Of a DNA stretch of 64,000 bases, positions 31,945 through 42,895 are shown piece by piece (position 1 is the first letter of the stretch; every line of letters starts with the position of its first letter). The DNA comes from Portulaca oleracea (taxonomy: Eukaryota; Streptophyta; Magnoliopsida; Caryophyllales; Portulacaceae), in contig CM055883.1 in NCBI GenBank assembly GCA_029582165.1, forward strand, positions 23,773,501 through 23,837,500, given 5' to 3'. Made by a program: the position numbers and the translations under genes. Below the pieces are notes generated by a model. It did no database searches and was not told the origin of the DNA. It was given only the letters and a program-made list of their open reading frames with translations.

Positions 31945-33393
31945 TGACAAACCTAAAACATATAGGTGTCTGTGTACCGCAAGTGTACGGGTCTGTGTAG
32001 TAATAAAATATCATTCTCTCTTAGGGATTTGTGTTCAATCACGCACTAAACTAGTTCGCTATAAAGAACGCTAGGTCGATCCAAGGGGTGTAATAAAGTT
32101 TTCTAAATTAAACTAAGAAAGCAGGAATTTTTAGGGGTTTTATCAAATATTTAAAAGCGTTCACAGGAGTCCACTCTAGTCAACTAATCAAATTGTCAAC
32201 AATTCCGGTGCAGGTAACAAGATAATTCGGGGTCTATAATCTTTCTAAGCCCTATCACTTTGATCTTTCGATCCTATGTGAGTTACAGTCATTAGCCTAA
32301 ACATTATTTCTAACTATTTAGCCTAATCAGAGATAAGAACTGACTATAAATTGACCCTAGGCAAGAATCATTATGTCTAACTATTTTCTAACCTATGCAA
32401 TCTACGCAATCCGATTCAAGACTCAAACTGTCATTCTATTGTCAAGAATCTAAAACCAGGTACAGACTCAAACTGTCGTTCCATTGTCAAATTACCATGA
32501 CATACAAAACACGCAGATTAAACGAATGAAAAGATCACCTAACACCAAAACTGTATTCAAATTCAATCAATTGACATCGAGTTTATCCCCTAAACTAAGA
32601 AAATTAGCTACTCATAATTCTAAAGGTAAACATCGCAAAATCTAAATAACAAGAAAGCATTAAAGAGGAATAGAAATAAACCGTGTTCGAATTGGCAGAA
32701 TCGATCTCTTCGTGTCACCCGAATCGATCTCTTTCGTGTTCTTCGATCACGAACAATAATCTAATCTAATAACAATCTTTTGGAAACAACTGTAAATAAA
32801 TTGATCTAAATATACTCTAAAAGCTACCTAAAAATCTCTCTGAAAACTAGGGTAACGTAAGAAATCTCTCGCTGCTAATTGATGCTTGAAACGTCGGCTG
32901 TCGAAGCCCCTTTTATAGCGGCTGGATTAGGGCACAAAACGCAGCCTGCGTTTTGGAAAAACTGGCTGCGTTTTGCCCAAAATAGCGGACTTCTCCGTGA
33001 GAGGGCGCTGGTCACGCCTCCAAAACGCGGGCAACGTTTTGTCTGTTCTCGGCTGCTAAAGTTTCTGGACAAGGCGCGGCCTGCGTTTCCAAAACGCTGC
33101 ATGCGCCTTGCCTCTCCGCTTCAATTTGGTTTGGGCCGAGTCGTTTGGGTTGTTCTTCCTTTCCTCTTCTTTCCTTCTTCAACTCTTTTTTTATTTTCTT
33201 TGATTTTTCCCACTTTTCCTTCAACTTTTCATGCTTTTTGATATAATTCCACTTATTTCTACAAAATATACCAAACTCGCGAACAAGTGTATAAATCATA
33301 GAAGTTGACATCAAAAAAAGGAATTTCGGATATAAAAAGCATGAAACAGACATGATTTGAGCCCTAAAAACTCTATACAAAATTTTCTTATCA
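31945..33393 (-). repeat. E3 3' LTR
   Basis: 1449 bp. On the element strand it starts TGATAAGAAAA and ends TTGTCA. It is very similar to 45961-47407, with differences concentrated in the last 60 bases. The upstream part has several AAAACGC/GCGTTTT inverted repeats (32936-33110) just before a minus-strand TATAAAAGGG (32908-32917). Confidence 0.88.
32908..32917 (-). promoter_or_regulatory. TATA box of E3 3' LTR
   Basis: TATAAAAGGG on the minus strand, conserved in the other LTR near 46922-46931. Confidence 0.6.
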
Positions 33394-35429
33394 AATCCCC
33401 CCATGCTTAGCTCTTGTTTTCCCTCAAGCAAGTCAGAATTAAAAATAGGAGGGTTAGGGCTCAAACAGGAGAAACCAAGCGTAAGAAGAGAAAGAGGCGG
33501 AAAGGTCTTTCGAAAGGATTACGAAAACAAAATCTTAACACCCCCTCAGGCTAACCAATCTAACACATCAATTCAATCAAGCAATCACAAAGATCAGTCT
33601 GGACAAGATCAAAACTCAGTTTAAAAGAGAAAGGAAGAAAATTTCGAAACCAAAAGGAGAGAACAAGTACTTCTGAAGCATAAACCTGCCAACAGTCTTA
33701 AGAATAATGCAAATGTGCACGGTTAGTTATGGACGTAAGCCAGTCAAAAGAGCAAAACTCACTTTAGGATAAAAAGTTGAACGCTCAAACACTCAAATTT
33801 GAATGTATGTGGGTTTTTCTCATACTCAAACCAATAGAAACAACTACCATAAGCTTGGTAAGAACCTCACTCTCCACTACGTGTATGCAACGCACAAGTG
33901 ACAATGAAAAGGACTTTATCGGGTTGTAACGGGGCTTAGGTTAGGGGTAAGGAGCGGTAAAATTTGGGATTGAGGAGTTAAGAGTCATGCTTGGATTGAA
34001 TTTCAATGATTATAACACTCTAAACTCTCATTCTTGCTTAGTGTATGCAAGGAATTTCACCTCTCACAACGATATTAAACATCCCAACTGAATACAACCA
34101 AGTCAAAGATTACAAATTTAAATTGAATCTCCCTAAACACCCTTTTCTTTTGGAACTCTTTTTCTCTTTTTTTTTTTACTTCTTTTTTTTTCTTTTTTTG
34201 GCGGGTGATCGGGGAGAAGAAAGTTACAAAATTACAACTTCGGCTTCGATAAAGCTTGAACAACATAACCAAATACTAATTATTCACAAGGTGGGACTTT
34301 AATTTCTCCCAAACTTCACATTTTTGTCCAAACACACCTAACCAACGGTTCCTTCCGAAAAAACGTCAAACTCTCATTCAACCAAGCAAGGCAAAGGGAT
34401 ACTGGATATTAGAGGCCAAGGCTTGCATTGTCAGGGTTCAATCATGAAAGAAGGGTAAATAAAGGCTAGGCGGGGCAAAAAGAACGGGTGAATATAGTGT
34501 AGGGTAGGCTATTTGGCTATGTAGTTTAGCAAAATAAAACGAATGCCTTAATCACTTTGTCACAGCGTGCAATGCAAGTATATAGTCTCAAGCAAGATGC
34601 AAAGCAAGTTCTAGAGATGCAACTAATGGGTGAGTCACTCAGGGAATATGGAATTGATAAAAGTGATTAATTCAAAAATTTAGGCAATGTAGAGTCACGG
34701 GATGGGACTCAATCAACTAAACTTAGCCCAAAGATTTGTTGCACACACATTTATACTTTTTAAGATAGTCAAAGCAGTACGATACAACTTTCATAACTCG
34801 TCTCAAAATCAGAAGATTTGAAAGATAAGGTTTTGAAAACTTTTGAGATCTAATCAAGACTTTTCGAGGTGAAGCAAGCTAAAACTAAAAGTAAGAAAGG
34901 TTTACAAATCATCACTGAAGGTATTTTCGATTTTAATCCTAATCCTATCCTATAATTCTTTTGGTTTTTGGCTTTTCTAATATTTTTTTTGGCTTTTTCT
35001 AATTTTCTGAATTTTTTGGATTTTTGAATAGGTGGATGCAAAAGAAAGAAAAAGAAAGAGAAACAAACTAAGAAAAGAAAAGAAAAACTACATCCTTCTA
35101 TCTAATGCAAATTAGGTGAATGCAAATTAAAGAAAAATTTAGAAAGGAAAACTTAAGAAAACTAGAAAACAAAAGAAAAACACACTAGAAACTCAAATAA
35201 CTATGAACAAGCAAATAAAAGAAACACACAAAAATAAGAGAAATCACACTAGAATTTCAAAAATTACCATAAAGCAAGAAAAAGAAAGAAAAAGAAAGAA
35301 AAAATAAACGAAAAATAGATAAATAAGAAAAATATACAGGAAGAAATATTTTTCAACCCCCCCATGCTTAGATGTTGCATTGTCCTCAATGCAGAAGACA
35401 ACGGTGAAGGGTAAGGGTTTAGCCAAGGA
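33394..35429 (-). other. E3 3' non-coding region with PPT
   Basis: About 2 kb between the env-like region and the 3' LTR. It is A/T-rich with poly-T/poly-A runs (34160-34200, 34985-35020) and an AAAGA microsatellite (35275-35310, AAGAAA blocks). The PPT TAAGCATGGGGGG (33397-33409, minus strand) adjoins the LTR, and a near copy is at 35357-35370. Frames here are interrupted, low-complexity or not conserved; I see no gene. Confidence 0.6.
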
Positions 35430-36725
35430 TCAAGGATCCTCGGCCGGTGGGGAAGGGTCGGTATGGCTCGGTCCTGGTGGTGGTGAGGGTCGATCGAGCA
35501 TGGCCTGAATAAGGCTGGTAAGGTTAGCAATTGACTCATCGAGACGGTCAAATCGCAGGTCAGACTGCCCCCTATACTCAATAAAGTTATCCCTCAACTC
35601 GTTGACACGGTGTTCGGTCCGGACAATGGAGGTTTGGAGGTCGTGAAAGCGCGCCATAGTCCGTCAGTTGTTCGTTGAGGTTAGGTGGATTTCAGTTCGT
35701 TCGTTCGTGTTCAGTTCGGATCGAACTCTGGGAAGGGAGGCATCCACATCAAGTTCTCAGCAACTTGGGGAGAAGTGTGGGGGTTAGACACGGGAAACCT
35801 AGCATTGTTGGGATAGACCCAGAGACAACGCGAGTCCTTGTCGAACTTACACAAGCCAAAGTAGTTACACTGCCCCCCATCCAAGAATAGGTTACCCGGG
35901 ACTAGGCAGCCTAAACCCGAATTGGCGTGCAAGGTGAGTAATATAGCCCCCTACGGCAATGCCCTTGTTGGTTGAGGTGGCGACACTGTAAAGATGGTGG
36001 GCTAGCATAGCTGCTGGGTCGGCGCGAGGGTCGGTATCCAACATAGCATGCAACATGTAGCAATCAGCCCGAGTAGCTTTGTTGGAGCTATCGGGCCTCC
36101 CGAAAATACCGCAAGAGAGTATGCGGTGGACATACCTCAATACGGGGTTCCTAATTAAGGACACGGGGGTATTGCTAGGGTCCCAACTATCAAAACCAGA
36201 AATTCTGAAAAAGAAACCCCTCCCGTCCCACTTTGTGAGTATAAGGGATGAATCCCTACATGTTCGTTCAGGAAAACCAAAGGTGTGGGCAAATTGGGAC
36301 ACGGTCATGTTCCTCTCTACCCCCAAAAGCTGGAAACGAATACACCCATCCCTCCCTTGGAGGTTTACAACTAGGGTCGACAAGAATTCAAGGGTAAGTC
36401 CCCTATAGGTCGGCTCTCCTAACCTAGCCACGTTGGTCATGTGGCAATTGCTCTACATCCAATCAACATCATCCAACATACCACAACTACGCAAGAAAGG
36501 TTCATGCATATATTTGGTGGGGACGAGGGCTCTTTTGGAGAGGGAGTCGTACCTTTTCTTGACGTCCCCTTCAAAGTTGAAGGGGTTTGGGTTGCTCGAA
36601 TCCTTTGAAGGCGCGGCCTTCTGTTTTCCTTTCTCCGCCGCCATGGCTTTTCGCTTCCGGGTGCCTCCGGTGTCGTTATCATATCCCGGTGGTCCGGAGA
36701 AGCTAGGATTCTTAGTTCTCACCAT
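35430..36725 (-). pseudogene. E3 env-like ORF (Athila ORF1 type)
   Basis: ATG at 36725 (MVRTKNPSFSGPPGY), with a basic stretch TRKRKAMAAEKGKQK, then RYDSLSKRALVPTKYMHEPFL. One in-frame TAG after DDVDWM (near 36455) separates it from MTNVARLGEPTYRGLTLEFL and the conserved block MTVSQFAHTFGFPERTC, SDSS-type loop and YMLHAMLD, ending near 35892. A frame change near 35920 leads to CKFDKDSRCLWVYPN, and the last part (35657-35430) is a likely coiled coil (RTEHRVNELRDNFIEY) with a Pro-rich end. Position after pol and content match the ORF found there in Athila elements; function is unknown. No clear signal peptide or membrane span. Confidence 0.75.
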
Positions 36726-37924
36726 TTAAAAACACTCACAAAATCAGTAAATTCACCAAGACAAATCCTAGGCATCAAATAAGCATGTTCATGACATATA
36801 AACTTAGTATGATCAATCCCCCCATGCTTATTTGATACTAGGGATTGAAATCAACTTATTTCTAACCTAAAACCTTACGAAAAACAGAGCACAACACCAC
36901 AACATAATCACAACCAAACCCTAGACCTAGATTTCTCAATTTTATCCTCTCACTACTCTCTAAACACATCCAACAACATAATTTTCTCAATTCTGGAACA
37001 AAAAGATTAGATATCATCCAAGTCAACCTAAGCCCTAATCAAGAAATCAATCCAAGAATTCAAACCTAAATCAAGAAATTTGAATCTAGGACATAATAAT
37101 TGGTATAAATTGAACAAATTACTCAATAAACTCAATTATTCAACCAAAATCATACCAAGAACGAAGTGCATAACCAAGGAACAAGAGGAAGAGTTGAGAA
37201 TTCCATACCTTGAGGTTGAAGAGGAAATGGAGTTTGGAGACTCAAAGTGTTAGAGTGCAAGTGAGAAGAGAAAAGAGGTGGTGTGTAGTGGCGGCGCCGG
37301 CGAAGGTCGACGGCGACGCTGGCAGTGGTTGAAGGCGCGGGTGGTGCACTGGTGGTGCTTGGGGGAGATGCGTCGTCGGGAGTTAGGGCAAAGAAGGAGC
37401 AGATTTTGTGTTTTGAAAGAAAGGGAAAGGGGGGCCTCGACTAAATTAAAAGAGGCGGAAAAAAATTCTGGAAGAAAAGGGAAAACGCGGCCTGCATTTT
37501 GTAAAAACTGCGTACCTGAAGTTTCTGGATGGGGCGAATACCGAAAGCTGGGCTGCGTTTTCACCCGATCTCGGCTAAGCTTTCGCCAATTTTTGCTTGT
37601 TTTTCTCTCTTTTCTTTGTTTCCTCCTTATTTTCCCTACAAATTGACACATCAAAAATCCCTACAAACATCTACCAACATAGAATTCATTAGGTTAGAAA
37701 TAAAAATTCAATATGAGCCATGAATTTCTCGAATTTCTTCCTTTTTCTACAAACTCAAAGAAAAATTAGTAAACTTCAAAATAAATAAACTATAGAGTAA
37801 AACTGAAAGCTAAAATAATTGAACTAAAATAAAATAAAAAAAGTGGGGAGGAATAAATATGTAGATAATAGCGTACCTCCCCGGGGTTGCTTTGTTTAAC
37901 TTCATTAGCTCGACGTTATGGACC
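36726..37924 (-). other. E3 non-coding stretch between protease and env-like ORF
   Basis: Holds a PPT-like TAAGCATGGGGGG (36818-36830, minus) just upstream of the env-like ATG, a GC-rich stretch (37270-37400), and at 37486-37512 a segment matching the AAAACGCGGCCTGC part of the LTR U3. The sequence near 37880-37915 resembles the end of Athila/Tat pol (ACAAAGCAACCCCGGGGAGG on the minus strand), so the missing RT-integrase was probably deleted between 37925 and here. Confidence 0.5.
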
Positions 37925-38107
37925 CTACTCATCAGGGTCCTTGATCCGTTTTGGGACCGGATCTCCTTCATTGTGAATTATTTTGGGAACATGTCTATAA
38001 ATCAACTTGCCTTTTCGTACTTCGTATTCTGCCATCGACTTTCCTAGCTCGATGATCATTGTGCCTTTCCTCATATCCATCTTGCAATTGACACTCGAAA
38101 GGAAGGC
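37925..38107 (-). pseudogene. E3 protease, C-terminal part (after D insertion)
   Basis: Reads FLSSVNCKMDMRKGTMIIELGKSMAEYEV then a basic tail and stop at 37925. It is the continuation of the protease interrupted at 44022; the five bases 38103-38107 are the D target duplication. A healthy Athila pol would continue into RT, but this one ends in a stop. Confidence 0.82.
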
Positions 38108-39239
38108 TGATGTATACAAGGTCCTAAGATCAGAGTATTGACCTCACAATACACCACATTAACACACAAACACACAATTCTAGCCTCACAACAGAGATTC
38201 AAACACAAACACACCAAAACAGAACCTCACGACAAGAAATCAATTACAACCTCCTCAAAACAGAGCACAAACACCAATGAACGAATGGATGAAATGGATG
38301 ATGATAAAATGATGATCGGATGAACAAACTTACAATCAAACAGTAAACGAAGATAGTCTTGAGGCTCAAGTTGATACAGACCCACCACAGCTAGAACTTC
38401 AAGGGCAATGGACTGGATGACCTCAATGGATACAAGCACACCACCACTGAGATTACCAAGCTCTACACCCACCACAAGGATCGCCAAATCCTTGCTACTG
38501 TAGTAGAATTAACCAGAGATGAGAGTTTAACGTCACTCACAAACAAGAGACTCAATTAAGGAACTCAAAATGCTATTGATTTCACTGATAGATGATCACC
38601 TCAAGCTGCCGATTACAAAGTATATAAAGCTAGGGTTGAGCTAGGTGCTTAAGAGTTTCCCCTTGCTCAAGAAACTTCCCTAATCCGGGATTAAGCTACT
38701 TAACTAACTTAGTAAGCTGATTAAGCCTCATTACAAATTGGATTACCTCAAAATAAAAGGAAATAAAATGAAATAAAACATTACAAATGCGTTTTCTTTA
38801 TTACAAACGGTTAAATCACCTCACAAGCTGGAAATGGCCTCAATAGCTCGAAAGTGAGTCTTTGTGGAGGACCTCAATGCAGGATCACCTCAGAGAACTG
38901 GAATATCCTCAACAGTTCCAGAAGTGATGTCTTCATAGAGGACCTCAGAACTGGCAAACATCTTCACTGAGCTGGAAAGTCCTCAACAGCTCTAGAGTGA
39001 AGTGTTCAAAGCGTTGGTGAGGACCTCAATCCAAAGATATGAAATTGAGAAATAGCCTCACTGGTTAGCTGCTACTGTTGGTGATGATGTTGCTGTTGTT
39101 GGATGACCTCATGTCTTGTTGGACCATCATAAAGCACTCTTGGATGTTAGTGGTTGATGTGGTTGATGATGGCCTCAATGTTGATGTTGGTGAGGTCGTT
39201 GCTGCTCCTGATGCTGGTTCTGATGGAGGACCTCCATCA
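38108..39239 (-). repeat. D 3' LTR
   Basis: 1132 bp, nearly identical to 42896-44017. It has three imperfect direct repeats of about 50-60 bases at 38827-38877, 38897-38948 and 38969-39029, each containing CTGGAAAT or CTGGAAAG-like and GAGGACCTCA. The first 57 codons of the LTR on the element strand are open and continue the pol frame. Confidence 0.9.
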
Positions 39240-40712
39240 TCCTCCCCAGGTTGAGGAAAGTTTGTCCTCAAACTTGGAAGGTCTTCATGCTCTGGAAAGT
39301 AAGGCCTCAAATCTGCAACGTTGAATGTAGCACTGCCTCCATAGTCTTCAGAAAGGCCTAACTTGTAAGCATTGTCTCCAATCCTCTCTAGCTCTTCAAA
39401 AGGTCCATCTTCTCTTGGGGTCAACTTTCCCTTCCTCTTGCTTGGAAATCTATCCTTCCTTAGATGAATCCACACTAGATCTTCTGGATTGAAAACCATC
39501 TTCCTCCTATGCTTGTTTGCTGATGTAGAAACTTGCTCAGAATACTTGATGATCTTCTCCCTGACTTGCTGATGAAGCTTCTTGATCTCCTCTGCATGTT
39601 TACCTGCTTTATAACTAAACCTCACAGAATTTGTTAGTGGAGATAAATCCAATGGGGTTATAGGATTTCTACCATAGACAACCTGGAATGGTGAAAGGCC
39701 AGTTGCCTTGGATGGTGCTCTATTGAAAGCAAATTCAGCATGAGACAAGAGGGTGTCCCATCCTGTTTTTTTTGTGGATATCAGTGACCTCAATAGTGTT
39801 CCAAGTGTCCTATTTGTGACCTCTGTTTGCCCATCAGTTTGGGGGTGACAAGTTGTGCTATACTTCAATTGGGGGCCCAACTTCTTCCAAAGAGTAACCC
39901 AAAAATGACTTAGGAACTTGACATCCCTATCAGACACTATACTCCTGGTAACACCATGGAGTCTCACTACCTCCTGGAAATACAATTCAGCCACCCTCAC
40001 AGCATCATAGGTGGTATGGCAAGCAATGAAATGAGCCATTTTACTGAATCTGTCCACAACTACCATGATTGAATCTTTCCCACTTTGAGTTCTTGGTAGA
40101 CCAACAATGAAGTCTAGGCTGATGTCCTCCCAAGGACTGTTTGGAACTGGCAAAGGTATGTATAGCCCATGAGGTAAGCTATGACTCTTTGCAATCTGAC
40201 ATGTAGCACACCTCCTGATCCAATGCTCAACATCCTTCCTCATTTTAGGCCAACAATAATGTTCCTTCAACATAAGAAGGGTCTTCTCAATGCCAAAATG
40301 ACCTGCCAAGCAACCTCCATGAACTTCAGAGATCAACAACTCTCTAAAACTGCTCCTTGGAATACATAACCTTGCTCTTTTGAAAAGAAATCCCTGGTCT
40401 ATATGGTATAGACTTTGAGGATGTCCCTGACATTTCTGGTACAACTCTCCAAAATCTTCATTATTCTCATACAAAGCTTTCAATTGTTCAAAACCAAGCA
40501 CACTTGCATCCAAAACTTGCAACAACAAATACCTCCTGGACAATGCATCAGCTCCTTTGTTAAGCTTCCCAGATTTATGATGGATCACAAAATGAAATTG
40601 CTGCATGAACTCCACCCAAGTAGCATGCCTATTATTGAGTTTATGCTACCCCTGGATGAATTTGAGGGCCTCATGATCACTGTGCAGAATAAATTCAACT
40701 CCAATAAGATAA
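39065..40712 (-). pseudogene. D pol: RNase H end and integrase with tail in the LTR
   Basis: RNase H remnant [10 protein letters not shown] and [22 protein letters not shown], with one in-frame TAG near 40650. Then an open frame from 40615 to 39065. The integrase has the HHCC-like zinc domain (HFGIEKTLLMLKEHYCWPKM, then CATCQIAKS), the catalytic core with Asp in LDFIVGLPRT, Asp in IVSDRDVKF and Glu in TDGQTEVTNRTLG, and a GPY/F-type module (REDGPFEELERIGDNAYKL). No chromodomain was recognised after ATFNVADLRPY. The protein crosses the LTR start at 39239 (PGEDDGGPPS) and ends 57 codons into the LTR. All three acidic residues are present. Confidence 0.88.
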
Positions 40713-41817
40713 TGCCTCCAATGCCCACACCTGAGGCATCACATTCCACTTTAAAGACTTTGGCAAAACAAGGTAATGCCAACACTGGTGCTGAGGTTAA
40801 CTGTCTTTTGACCACCTCAAAAGCTTTCTGTGCTGCTGGTGTCCAAGTAAAGCTCTTCCCCTTCACTAACTCAGTCATAAGAGCTAAAATAGTGCTGAAG
40901 TTCCTCACAAATCTTCTGTAGAAAGATGCCAAACCATGGAAACTCCTTATCTGCTGGATTGATGTATAAACTGGCCACTCTCTGATGGCTTTGATCTTAT
41001 CCTCATCTACTTGAATTCCTTCTGATGTCACAATATAACCAAGGAATATAACATGGCTGGTGAAGAATTGACACTTCTTGAGGTTCCCATACAGTTGCTC
41101 TCTACTCAGAATCTCCATAACACTCCTCAAGTGGTTCAGATGATCCTCCTCAGACTGGCTATAAATGAGTATGTCATCAAAATACATAACAACACACTTC
41201 CCAATCAAAGGCTTCAGAACTTGAATCATGAGTCTCATAAATGTTGAAGGTGCATTTCTCAAACCAAAAGGCATGACTAACCACTCATACAGACCTCCCT
41301 TAGTCTTGAAGGTTGTCTTCCACTCATCTCCCTCATAAATTCTGATCTGATAGTATCCACTCCTCAAATCAATCTTTGAAAACACAGTTGAGTCATGGAG
41401 CTCATCAAGCATATCCTCAAGTCTTGGAATAGGATATCTATACTTAATTGTGATTTTATTGATGGCTCTACAATCAATACACATCCTCTGACTTCCATCT
41501 TTCTTAGGGACCAATAATACTAGCACTGCACAAGGGCTCAAGCTCTCTCTAATCATTCCTTTCTCCAACAACTCATCAACTTGCCTCTGGATCTCATTGG
41601 TTTCAGCAGGGGTCATTCTATAGGCTGGTTTGTTTGGTAGAATAGATCCTGGGATGAGGTCAATTTTATGCTGGATGTCTCTTTTTGGGGGTAAACCTGG
41701 TGGCATTTCTTCTGGAAAAACATGTAGGTACTGGTTTAGAATGGGTTGGAATAAAGGATGGCTATTTTGTGGGGCTGGCTCATTTTGTGAGGCTGGTTCT
41801 TCATCAAGATCAAGCAA
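40713..41817 (-). pseudogene. D pol: reverse transcriptase and start of RNase H
   Basis: Open frame from 41817. It contains [21 protein letters not shown], the RT fingers [60 protein letters not shown] and an intact catalytic box [11 protein letters not shown]; then thumb and connection ([31 protein letters not shown]) and RNase H motif 1 ([14 protein letters not shown]). The frame then jumps to the HSDHEAL segment, so about 60 residues of the RNase H core are missing. Confidence 0.88.
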
Positions 41818-42248
41818 AACTCTTTTTGTTCACAAGACTCATGATATTCAGCTGGTAAGATCACATCAAGGGATGGTTCAACAATCAGGTTCTTGGTTTT
41901 TTTTGTGAGCTGGAATGGTTTAAGTGGGGTGAGGACAATTATTTTGTGGTTTAGGGTAAGGGAATAAGTATTGGCTCTTCCATCATAATTAACAGATCTA
42001 TGAAACAACCAAGGTCTTCCCAATAATAAATGACATGCATCCATAGGTATAACATCACACCACACTTCATCTTTATAAACAGAACCAATTGAAAAATTCA
42101 CAAGGCATCTAGATGATATTTTGATACCTCTACTTTGACTCAACCACTGGATGGTATAAGGTGCTGGATGAGGACAGGTTTGTAAATTCAGCTTTTGCAC
42201 CATAGTCTGTGATGCTGCATTAGTACAGCTGCCTCCATCAATAATCAA
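41736..42248 (-). pseudogene. D protease
   Basis: Starts at the active site IIDGGSCTNAASQ; the preceding GKICSL is in the same frame but upstream. It continues with PHPAPYTIQWLSQ, VWCDVIPMDACHLLLGRPWLF and a linker. Frame changes separate it from gag (upstream) and from RT (near 41800). Confidence 0.85.
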
Positions 42249-42829
42249 GGAACAGATCTTCCCTTGCGCTGTAGATGCATTAATTTCCTCCCTTTAGGTT
42301 CATTAATTTCCTCCCTTCTTCTTCGCAAGTTGTTCCACCATGTAGATGCATATTTCCTCAGTTTCAATGCAACCAATTCCACCTTATTCTCATCAGACAA
42401 CTCCCTCAATTCAAAAACCCTCTCCACTGTTTGCAACAAATCCAAAAATACATCAGGATCCAACTCACCTCCATATTCTGGAATATCTATTTTGAAATCC
42501 AACTTCTCAACTCTCCTATTCTCCCTCATTTATTCCCTTTCACTCCTACTCCTGGATTCACTAACACTACTTCTAGGTGACCTCCTTACGTATCCCCTTC
42601 TTCTGTGATACCTAGGTCTTCCTCCTCCCCTTCCAGTTTCACTAAAAGGGTTCTCCTCTTCTTCTTCTTCTTCAGACTCCACATCAGTCTCTCCTTTAAG
42701 CCTATTTCTGTGCGACCTCATGCAATATTTCAACTGATCACTCACAAATTTTAGTTTCCCTTCCAATTCCTCCTTCTCCCTCAAGGCTTGTTCTGCTACT
42801 TCCTGAGGTGTTTTACTACAGCCCGACAT
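42245..42829 (-). pseudogene. D gag (truncated)
   Basis: ATG at 42829 (MSGCSKTPQEVAEQALREKEELEG) with a likely coiled coil, an acidic run of Glu, a Ser/Arg-rich stretch, one in-frame TAA at 42530-42532, then the retrotransposon gag core LDFKIDIPEYGGELDPDVFLDLLQTVERVF and KYASTWWNNL. The frame ends soon after EEINEPKG; the rest of gag and the CCHC knuckle seen in element F are missing. A direct repeat TTAATTTCCTCCCTT around 42280-42320 marks the deletion site. Confidence 0.83.
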
Positions 42830-42879
42830 TATGAAATGCACAAATAACACAAACAGACCTTCCTCCAAGATGTTACTCA

Positions 42880-42891
42880 GCTCTGATACCA
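42880..42891 (-). other. D primer binding site, tRNA-iMet type
   Basis: TGGTATCAGAGC on the minus strand, four bases from the LTR end. Confidence 0.85.
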
Positions 42892-42895
42892 ATTA

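Noticed and set aside
33012..33464. Minus-strand frame rich in Lys/Glu over the E3 LTR
   Set aside because: It covers LTR U3 and R sequence, including the GCGTTTT repeats; a chance frame.
35264..35581. Hydrophobic minus-strand frame with Phe/Leu runs
   Set aside because: It is the translation of an AAAGA microsatellite in the complementary strand.
38138..38323. Short frames in the D LTRs (repeated near 42902)
   Set aside because: They are present only because the LTR is repeated; composition is low-complexity and they lie outside the pol-tail frame.
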